The notes under the pieces: model-generated | Database searches by the model: none | Told to the model about the DNA's origin: nothing | The model's input: the letters and a program-made list of their open reading frames with translations, nothing else | Translations under genes and position numbers: made by a program | DNA from: Candidatus Rokuibacteriota bacterium | GTDB taxonomy: Bacteria > Methylomirabilota > Methylomirabilia > Rokubacteriales > CSP1-6 | Length of the DNA: 40,216 bases | Direction of reading: 5' to 3' | Assembly (NCBI GenBank): GCA_003220225.1 | Contig: QHRU01000067.1 | Span: 1 to 40,216 of the forward strand | Shown here: positions 34,149 through 40,216 of the stretch, piece by piece | Numbering within the stretch: position 1 is the first letter of the stretch | Layout: every line of letters begins with the position of its first letter

Positions 34149-35500
34149 AAGGAGCGGATGAGACGCTCGACCCGTTCGTCGTGGGACTGGAACGGGTCCT
34201 TGCAGAGGATCGTCTCGCGCTCCGGGTCGTTGAGTTTCAGGTAGACCCAGTCCACACGATAGTCCTTGCCCTTGAGGTTGGCCTGCCGGATGAACTCGCC
34301 GCGCAGCCGCGCCCGCGTCGTCTGCGGCGGTTCGTGCTTGGCGCGCTCGATCGTCTCGTCGTCGGTGATGCGGTCGACCATGTCCCTGCCGACGAGCTTG
34401 TAGTAGAGTCCGCGGTCGGGGCGGATGTCGTGGTATTGCAGGTCCATCAGCGAGATCTTCGGGTCGCGCCACGACAGCCGGTTGCGCGTCATGTAGCTCT
34501 CGATCCACTGACGCTTGATGACCCAGTCGAGCTCGCGGTCGAGCTGCATCGGATCGGACTCGAGCTTCTCCATCACGTCCGTCCAGCGCGCGAGCACGTC
34601 CTTGGACGCGGCGTCGGCGTCGATGGAGTTGACGTAGCGGGTCGTGTACTCGAGGTACTCGATCTGCATCTGCAGCGCCGAGATCGAGCGACCGTCCTTG
34701 AGCTTGATGGTCTCCTTCAGCGTCGGGTCGTGAGAGATATCGCGGATGGCCTGCACCGGCGACTGTAAGGAGTAATCGCGGTCGAAGAAGCCATCTTCGA
34801 TCATGTCGAGGACGAGGGCGGTCGTTCCAATTTTTAGATACGTCGCCACTTCGGACATATTGGAATCGCCCACGATGACATGGAGACGCCGATATCGTTC
34901 GGCGTCGGCGTGAGGCTCGTCGCGCGTGTTGATGATCGAGCGTGACGATGTCGTGGCGCCCGAGATCTCCTGGCAGATGTGCTGCGCGCGCTGGCTCAGG
35001 CAGTAGTGGAAGCCGCGCGGCGTCTGGAGCACCTTGCCCGCGCCCGCGAATATCTGTCGCGTGACGAAGAACGGGATCAGCGCCTCGGCCAGCCGCTGGA
35101 ACGACACGTCGCGGCTGACGAGATAGTTCTCGTGGCAGCCGTACGAGTTCCCGGCGGAATCCGTGTTGTTCTTGAAGAGCAGGATATTGCCCGAGATCCC
35201 GTCCTCGCGCAGCCGCTTCTCGGCCTGGTGCAGAAGGTCCTCGACGATGCGCTCGCCCGCCTTGTCGTGGATCACCAGCTCGGCGACGTCATCGCACTCC
35301 GGCGTCGCGTACTCCGGGTGGAAGCCGGTGTCGAGGTAGAGGCGCGCGCCGTTCTCGAGGAAGACGTTGGCGTTCCGGGCGCCGGGGATGACTTTCTCGA
35401 AGAGATACCGCGCGACGTTGTCGGGCGAGAGGCGCCGCTGGCCGTTGAGGGTGCAGGTCAGGCCGTACTCGTTCTCGAGGCCGAAGATGCGGCGCTTCAT
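34145..35500 (-). CDS. pafA: Pup (or Pup-like modifier) protein ligase PafA
   Basis: The 451-residue protein is of the glutamine-synthetase-like carboxylate-amine ligase fold. The N-terminal [14 protein letters not shown] carries the metal-binding Glu pair. [19 protein letters not shown] holds the catalytic Asp, and [18 protein letters not shown] and [21 protein letters not shown] follow. It lacks the long N-terminal insert seen in Dop, which separates the two. PafA uses ATP to join the C-terminal Glu of Pup to lysines of target proteins. It is the last proteasome gene, 22 bases after prcA. Identity is secure; whether the modifier is Pup or a UBact-type protein cannot be told here. Confidence 0.95.
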   Translation of the reverse strand: MKRRIFGLENEYGLTCTLNGQRRLSPDNVARYLFEKVIPGARNANVFLENGARLYLDTGFHPEYATPECDDVAELVIHDKAGERIVEDLLHQAEKRLREDGISGNILLFKNNTDSAGNSYGCHENYLVSRDVSFQRLAEALIPFFVTRQIFAGAGKVLQTPRGFHYCLSQRAQHICQEISGATTSSRSIINTRDEPHADAERYRRLHVIVGDSNMSEVATYLKIGTTALVLDMIEDGFFDRDYSLQSPVQAIRDISHDPTLKETIKLKDGRSISALQMQIEYLEYTTRYVNSIDADAASKDVLARWTDVMEKLESDPMQLDRELDWVIKRQWIESYMTRNRLSWRDPKISLMDLQYHDIRPDRGLYYKLVGRDMVDRITDDETIERAKHEPPQTTRARLRGEFIRQANLKGKDYRVDWVYLKLNDPERETILCKDPFQSHDERVERLIRSF

Positions 35501-35522
35501 CTGGATCTCAGCCTAGCACGTC

Positions 35523-36215
35523 CTACCTCTGTGTGCCCAGGAGTTGGCTCAGCGCCTCGGGCGGGATGCGCCGGAACTTGCGCCGCTCCTTCGTGCGGTC
35601 CAGCACGGCCACCTCGAGATCGCGCTCGCTGAGCGTCTTGTTCTGCGTGACCGTCAGCGCCCGGACCCCTAGCTGCAGCGCCTCGTCCAGGGGGAGCGCA
35701 TCCCGGTAGTGGTCCTTGAGGAAGCGCCGGATCTCGTCGGCCTGGCCGCCCATGGCCGCGTAGTTGTGCTCGTCCTCGATCGTGCCGTCGTAGAGGATGT
35801 GGTAGATCTCGTTGCGGCTGCCGTTGGCCTCGGCCACCTCCGCCACGAGCACCTCCACCTCGAAGGGCTTGATGTCCTGCGTGAAGATGTTGCCGAGCGC
35901 CTGCGAGTAGGCGTTGGCGAGCGCCTTGGCCGTCACGTCGCCGCGGCTGTACGAGTAGCCCTTGATATCCGCGTGGCGGATGCCGGCGATCCGGAGATTT
36001 TCGAACTCGTTGTACTTGCCGACGCCCGCGAACGCGATCCGATCATAGATTTCCGAGATCTTGTGCAACAGGGTCGAGGGATTCTCCGCCACGAGCAAAA
36101 TCCCGTCGCGGATCTCGAGGGTGACGATGGACCGGCCGCGCGAGATGCCCTTGCGGGCATACTCGGCCTTGTCCTTCATCATCTGCTCGGGGCTGACGTA
36201 GTAGGGCAGCGGCAC
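35523..36215 (-). CDS. prcA: Proteasome alpha subunit
   Basis: A GTG at 36215, three bases after the prcB stop, gives 230 residues. Longer readings only run back into prcB. The start (LPYYVSPEQMMKDKAEYARKG) is the alpha-type N-terminal extension, with YARKGISRGRS corresponding to the alpha H0 helix and its gate. IVTLEIRDGILLVAENPS and HKISEIYDRIAFAGVGKYNEFE follow. There is no catalytic Thr, as expected. Seven copies form each outer ring of the 20S core and control substrate entry. The C-terminus is short. The call is secure. Confidence 0.95.
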   Translation of the reverse strand: MPLPYYVSPEQMMKDKAEYARKGISRGRSIVTLEIRDGILLVAENPSTLLHKISEIYDRIAFAGVGKYNEFENLRIAGIRHADIKGYSYSRGDVTAKALANAYSQALGNIFTQDIKPFEVEVLVAEVAEANGSRNEIYHILYDGTIEDEHNYAAMGGQADEIRRFLKDHYRDALPLDEALQLGVRALTVTQNKTLSERDLEVAVLDRTKERRKFRRIPPEALSQLLGTQR

Positions 36216-36217
36216 GC

Positions 36218-37045
36218 TCAGCCCCCGTTCCCGGTGCGCGCGCGGTCGGCGAGGATCGCCTCGCACACGCGCTTGACCTCGTCGTCGGCGACGTCGCCGA
36301 AGCCGCTCCGCGTGATGGTCTTCACGGTCGGATAAATGCCACGCACGAGGTCGGGGCCGCCGGTGCCGACGTCCTCGTCGGCGGCGTCGATGAGCGCCTC
36401 CAGCGTCACCCGCAGCGCGTCGTCGCGCCCCATGTCGCGCTTCCAGAGCTTCTTCAGCGAGTCGCGCGCGTCCTTGGAGCCGGAGCCCTGAGCGTCGTAG
36501 TCCTTCTCCTCGTAGCGGCCGCCGGTGATGTCGTACTTGAAGAGGCGGCCCACGCCGGCTTTCTCGTCGAAGCCGGCGAAGATCGGCACCACGGCCAGGC
36601 CCATCATGGCCGCCTGGAGGTTCATGCGGATCATCTGCCCGAGCTTGTTGGCCTTGCCGTCGAGCGAGAGGTTGTCGCCCTCGACCTTCTCGTAGTGCTC
36701 GAGCTCGGTCTGGAAGAGCTTGGCCATCTCCATGGCGGGGCCGGCCGCGCCCGCGATGCCGACGCCAGACAGGTCGTCGGCCTTGAAGATCTTCTCGATG
36801 CGTCGGCTCGCGACCTGGTACCCGGCGGTCGCCTGGCGGTCGCCCGCCATGATGACGCCGTCGCGATATCGCAGCGCGAGCACGGTCGTTCCGTGCGGCA
36901 CCAGCTCCGGCGCCGCCGGCTGCTCGAGGGGAGGACGCGCGGCGGCCGGCGACGGGAACAGGTGTGGCGAGTCGCGGCGGAGCAGGTCGCTGAAGCTGGA
37001 GTTGCCGTACTCGCGGAACTGGTGCTGCCAGTGCTCGTCGTTCAT
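36218..37045 (-). CDS. prcB: Proteasome beta subunit (catalytic)
   Basis: The 275-residue precursor has a 52-residue propeptide ending LVPHG, followed by the catalytic Thr53 in TTVLALRYRDGVIMAGDRQATAG. The conserved Asp and Lys partners (GDRQAT, RRIEKIF) and GIAGAAGPAMEMAKL are present. Autocleavage at the Gly-Thr bond in the assembled particle would expose the active Thr. Seven subunits make each inner ring. The start ATG has an AAGGA site 8 bases upstream. It lies 25 bases after dop, with no room for a pup gene in between. Confidence 0.96.
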   Translation of the reverse strand: MNDEHWQHQFREYGNSSFSDLLRRDSPHLFPSPAAARPPLEQPAAPELVPHGTTVLALRYRDGVIMAGDRQATAGYQVASRRIEKIFKADDLSGVGIAGAAGPAMEMAKLFQTELEHYEKVEGDNLSLDGKANKLGQMIRMNLQAAMMGLAVVPIFAGFDEKAGVGRLFKYDITGGRYEEKDYDAQGSGSKDARDSLKKLWKRDMGRDDALRVTLEALIDAADEDVGTGGPDLVRGIYPTVKTITRSGFGDVADDEVKRVCEAILADRARTGNGG

Positions 37046-37070
37046 TGCGATCCTTGTGGGTGCGGGGGCC

Positions 37071-38573
37071 TCACATCCCGAAGCTGGGCCGCGAGATGTT
37101 GCGCAGCAGGTCGGCGGCCGTCGGCGATTCCGTCAGGAGTTGCCGCACGTGTGCCTCGGTGCCGCGGAGCGGCTCGAGCATGAAGATCTTCTTGAGGGGG
37201 CCTTCCTTGAGGTCGAAGATGACCGAGTCCCAGGAGGCCGACACGATCTCGTCGCTGTAGCGCTGCAGGCACATCCCACGGAAGTACGCCCGCGTGTCCT
37301 TCGGTGGGTCGTAGATCGCCTTGGAGATCTCGTCATCGGTGACCATGCGATCGACCGCCTCGGACTCCTCGAGCTTGTAGTAGAGGCCCTTGCCGGGACG
37401 GATGTCGTGGTACTGGAGGTCGATCATCAGCACACGGTGATCGTTCCACTCGAGGTCGTGCTTGGCGACGTAGTTCTCGATGAGCTGCCGCTTGATGACC
37501 CAGTCGAGCTCGCGGCCGAGCTGCCTCGGGTCCTCGGCGAGGCGGTCGAGCGTCGCCTCCCACCTGCCCATCACGTCGGCCACCCAGGGCTCGGGCTGCT
37601 GGCGCTCCTTGAAGTAGCGCTTGGCGAGGGCGAGGAACTCGCGCTGGTGGTCGACCGCCGAGATCGTGCGCCCGTCCTTCAATCGGACGGTGTCGCGGCA
37701 CGCGAGGTCGCGCGAGACCTTGCGGAAGGCGGCCACCGGCCCGTCGATCGAGAGGTCCTTTTCGATGAAGTCGTCCTCGACCATGCTGAGCACGATGGCC
37801 ATGGTGCCGACCTTGAGGTAGGTCGAGACCTCGCTCATGTTGGCGTCGCCGACGATCACGTGCAGGCGCCGGTACTTCTCGGGGTCGGCGTGGGGCTCGT
37901 CGCGCGTGTTGACGATCGGGCGCGAGTGCATCGTCTCCAGGCCGACCTCCGTCTCGAGGAAATCGGCGCGCTGTGAGATCTGGTACTCGCACGGCTCGGC
38001 GTTGTTCTCGTAGCCGACCTTGCCCGCGCCCGTGTAGACCTGCCGGGTGACGAAGAAGGGCATCATGTGCTGCACGATCCGCGCGAAGGGCACCTTGCGG
38101 TCCATGAGGTAGTTCTCGTGGGTGCCGTAGGAGTTGCCCTTGTTATCGGTGTTGTTCTTGTAGATGAGGATCCGCTGTTCTGGCGGAGAGACTGCTTCCG
38201 CTCGCTGTCTCGACAGGTTCAGAATCCGCTCCCCGGCCCGATCCCAGATCACCGTGTCTCTCGGATTCGTCGTTTCAGGACTGGAGTATTCGGGGTGAGC
38301 ATGATCCACGTAGAATCTCGCCCCGTTGGACAGGATCAGGTTGATGAGCCGCGACTCCTCCTTGGACGTGCCCTCCTTCTCCTCCATGTACTCGAAGCCA
38401 CGGGCATCCCGCAGCGGGCTCTCGGCTTCATAGTCCCATCGCACGCGCGAGCTGCGATAGGTCTCGTAGGAGTTGATCAGCAGCAGGGAGGACAGGATCG
38501 GGTTGAAGTCCGGCTGGTTCTTGACCGTGATCCCGTACTCGGTCTCGATGCCCATGACTTTCGGGATGGCCAT
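37071..38573 (-). CDS. dop: Deamidase/depupylase Dop
   Basis: The 500-residue protein is a PafA paralogue. Visible are the metal-binding MGIETEYGITVKN, the Dop-specific insert LLLINSYETYRSSRVRWDY (the Dop loop region) and the nucleophile Asp in GARFYVDHAHPEYSSPET. KNNTDNKGNSYGTHENYL and [22 protein letters not shown] also match the family. Dop converts the C-terminal Gln of Pup to Glu where needed and removes Pup from targets. The start has an AGGGGA site. Dop precedes prcB by 25 bases, an arrangement like Mycobacterium except that pup is absent from the gap. Confidence 0.95.
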   Translation of the reverse strand: MAIPKVMGIETEYGITVKNQPDFNPILSSLLLINSYETYRSSRVRWDYEAESPLRDARGFEYMEEKEGTSKEESRLINLILSNGARFYVDHAHPEYSSPETTNPRDTVIWDRAGERILNLSRQRAEAVSPPEQRILIYKNNTDNKGNSYGTHENYLMDRKVPFARIVQHMMPFFVTRQVYTGAGKVGYENNAEPCEYQISQRADFLETEVGLETMHSRPIVNTRDEPHADPEKYRRLHVIVGDANMSEVSTYLKVGTMAIVLSMVEDDFIEKDLSIDGPVAAFRKVSRDLACRDTVRLKDGRTISAVDHQREFLALAKRYFKERQQPEPWVADVMGRWEATLDRLAEDPRQLGRELDWVIKRQLIENYVAKHDLEWNDHRVLMIDLQYHDIRPGKGLYYKLEESEAVDRMVTDDEISKAIYDPPKDTRAYFRGMCLQRYSDEIVSASWDSVIFDLKEGPLKKIFMLEPLRGTEAHVRQLLTESPTAADLLRNISRPSFGM

Positions 38574-38632
38574 GCAGTCCCCTCTACGAAGCCCGTGACA
38601 ACGGTCGCTGAACGATACCGTGAAAAAGGAAA

Positions 38633-38689
38633 CCCCCCGGCCACCGTTCGCGGGACCGGGGGGGAAGTGGGGGCCGTTCGACGGCCCCC
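38633..38689. terminator. Double hairpin between mpa and dop
   Basis: CCCCCCGG/CCGGGGGG (38633-38640 with 38656-38663) and a nine-base GGGGGCCGT/ACGGCCCCC stem (38669-38677 with 38681-38689) stand in the 122-base gap. They follow the mpa stop on the minus strand. They may terminate or attenuate transcription from mpa into dop, setting their relative levels. Confidence 0.55.
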
Positions 38690-38695
38690 GATTCC

Positions 38696-40216
38696 TTATA
38701 GATACTGGCCGGTGTTCACGACCTTTTCGACGTTACGCTTTTCCTTCTGCGTTTCGCCCATGAGCGGCTTGACGTACACGATCCGCTCGCCCTTCTTCCC
38801 GGCGATCTTCGCCCAGTCGTCGGGGTTCGTCGTGTTCGGCAGGTCCTCGTTCTCCTTGAACTCCTCGCGGACCGCGGTGATGAGGTCGTCGGTCGTGATG
38901 CCCTTTTCGCCGCCACCGATGTAGCGCTTGAGCGCCAGCTTCTTGGCGCGCCGCACGACGGACTCGATCATCGCGCCCGACGAGAAGTCCTTGAAGTAGA
39001 GGACCTCCTTGTCGCCGTTCGCGTAGGTGACCTCGAGGAAGCGGTTCTCCTCGCTGAGGCTGTACATCGCCTCGATGCTCGCCCCGATCATCGTGTCGAT
39101 CGCCGTCTGCATATCGCCGCGATGCTGCCTCGTCTCCGACTCGGCGATCGGGATGTCGGTCGTCAGGTACTTGTGGAAGATGTCGGAGGCCGCCGCCTGG
39201 TCGGGCCGCTCGATCTTGATCTTCACGTCCAGCCGGCCCGGCCGCAGAATGGCCGGATCGATCAGGTCCTGCCGGTTGGAGGCGCCGATGACGATGACGT
39301 TCTTGAGCCCCTCCACCCCGTCGATCTCCGCCAGCAGCTGCGGCACGATGGTGGTCTCCACGTCGGAGGAGATGCCCGTGCCGCGCGTGCGGAACAGGGC
39401 GTCCATCTCGTCGAAGAACACCACCACCGGCACGTCCTCGTTGGCCTTCTCCTTGGCCTTCACGAAGATCTCGCGGATCTTGCGCTCCGTCTCCCCCACG
39501 TACTTGTTGAGCAGCTCGGGCCCCTTGATGTTGAGGAAGAAGCCCTTGATCTTCTCCCCGCGCTTCTCCGAGATCTTCTCGGCTAGATTATTGGCCACCG
39601 CCTTGGCGATCATGGTCTTGCCGCAGCCGGGCGGCCCGTACAGCAGCACCCCCTTGGGCGGCGTGAGCTTGTGCTCCTTGTAGTAGTCCGCGTACAGGTA
39701 GGGCAGCTCCACGGCGTCCTTGATCGCTTCGATCTGCGTGCCCAGCCCGCCGATCTGCTCGTAGCCGATGTCCGGCACTTCCTCTAGCGAGAGATCCTCC
39801 ACCTCGCTCTTGGGCAGCTTCTCGAGCAGGTAGCCCGACCTGGCGTCCATGAGCAGGTGGTCGCCCGTCTTGAGCCGCGCCTGGCGCAGGGGATCGGCGA
39901 TGATGCCCACCTTCTCCTCGTCCGCGCGCAGGGTCACCACCGCCCGCTCGGGATCCAGCTGCTCCTTGAGAATGACCACGTCGCCCTGGATCTCGTAGCC
40001 GGCCGCCTCCACCACGTTGAGGCCCTCGTTGAGCACCAGCTCCTGCCCGGGCTTGAGCGTCTCCACCTTGAGGGCCGGGTGCAGGTTGACCTTCACCTTG
40101 CGGCCCTGGGCCAGGATGTTGACGGTGCCGTCCTCGTTCACCGAGAGATAGACGCCGTACGTCGAGGGCGGCGCGCACAGCTTGTCGACTTCCTCCTTGA
40201 GCGCCGTGATCTGCTC
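38696..40216 (-). CDS. mpa: Proteasome-associated AAA+ ATPase Mpa/ARC (5' partial)
   Basis: The frame runs to the window edge, so the N-terminus is cut. The first visible residues, [14 protein letters not shown], are the end of the coiled coil that binds Pup. Two OB domains follow. The AAA+ domain has Walker A GPPGCGKT, the pore-side segment [19 protein letters not shown], Walker [11 protein letters not shown] and the second region of homology [11 protein letters not shown]. The protein ends GQYL, the C-terminal motif by which mycobacterial Mpa docks on the 20S core. It unfolds tagged proteins and feeds them into PrcAB. The gene leads the locus and is followed by a double hairpin before dop. 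Confidence 0.95.
   Translation of the reverse strand, partial: EQITALKEEVDKLCAPPSTYGVYLSVNEDGTVNILAQGRKVKVNLHPALKVETLKPGQELVLNEGLNVVEAAGYEIQGDVVILKEQLDPERAVVTLRADEEKVGIIADPLRQARLKTGDHLLMDARSGYLLEKLPKSEVEDLSLEEVPDIGYEQIGGLGTQIEAIKDAVELPYLYADYYKEHKLTPPKGVLLYGPPGCGKTMIAKAVANNLAEKISEKRGEKIKGFFLNIKGPELLNKYVGETERKIREIFVKAKEKANEDVPVVVFFDEMDALFRTRGTGISSDVETTIVPQLLAEIDGVEGLKNVIVIGASNRQDLIDPAILRPGRLDVKIKIERPDQAAASDIFHKYLTTDIPIAESETRQHRGDMQTAIDTMIGASIEAMYSLSEENRFLEVTYANGDKEVLYFKDFSSGAMIESVVRRAKKLALKRYIGGGEKGITTDDLITAVREEFKENEDLPNTTNPDDWAKIAGKKGERIVYVKPLMGETQKEKRNVEKVVNTGQYL

Noticed and set aside
34149-34508. Upstream extension of the polytopic membrane protein frame into pafA
   Set aside because: It has shadow-like composition (His/Arg-rich) and overlaps well-conserved pafA coding sequence; the membrane protein character begins only after the pafA stop.
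38574-38695. Possible pup gene between mpa and dop
   Set aside because: Only 122 bases, mostly hairpins, with no start codon and no Gly-Gly ending on the minus strand.

Overview
The window is about 40 kb of GC-rich, densely coded bacterial DNA. No tRNA, rRNA, CRISPR array, prophage or insertion sequence was recognised, and no gap between genes exceeds 300 bases. Two signals narrow the organism. A CMP-Kdo synthase (kdsB) implies a lipopolysaccharide outer membrane. A bacterial proteasome locus (mpa, dop, prcB, prcA, pafA) is otherwise best known from Actinobacteria. This pairing, with the GC content, many sugar-type ABC transporters, a bactofilin pair and an LLM-class oxidoreductase, fits the Methylomirabilota/Rokubacteria (NC10 relatives) best. 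That placement is inference, not a measured assignment.

Layout. 1-5.1 kb: the 3' end of a sigma-54 response regulator, then minus-strand genes for an alpha/beta hydrolase, a lipid-type methyltransferase, a DHH phosphoesterase and a small unknown protein. 5.2-9.5 kb: a minus-strand operon of an FAH-family enzyme, an archaeal-type phosphoglycerate mutase (apgM) and a trehalose-6-phosphate synthase fused to a membrane sensor/HAMP module. 9.7-11 kb: a secreted unknown protein, a membrane-anchored CusF-like protein and a cytochrome c. 11.1-24.9 kb: ABC transporters, with four Tat-type binding proteins (three in a tandem paralogous array), three permease pairs and a single ATPase, interrupted by a secreted cupin and a beta-propeller protein. 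24.9-31.6 kb: an MFS transporter, an MscS-like channel, a broken MFS gene, kdsB, an LLM oxidoreductase and an amidohydrolase. 31.5-34.1 kb: two bactofilins and a polytopic membrane protein. 34.1-40.2 kb: the proteasome locus, with mpa cut by the window end.

How the parts may work together. The proteasome genes form a near-complete tagging and degradation module: a ring ATPase ending in the GQYL docking motif, a Thr-active beta subunit with a propeptide, an alpha subunit, the ligase PafA and the deamidase/depupylase Dop. The modifier gene (pup or a UBact-like gene) is not in its usual slot between dop and prcB, nor anywhere else visible here. The ABC region looks like an expanded carbohydrate or polyol uptake system in which one MalK/UgpC-type ATPase may energise several permease pairs.

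The points most worth a second look are the missing modifier gene, the membrane sensor/trehalose synthase fusion, the tandem binding-protein array behind a promoter with an 11-bp tandem repeat, a dispersed palindromic intergenic element present twice, and a polytopic membrane protein that overlaps the pafA stop and appears to lack any ATG, GTG or TTG start.
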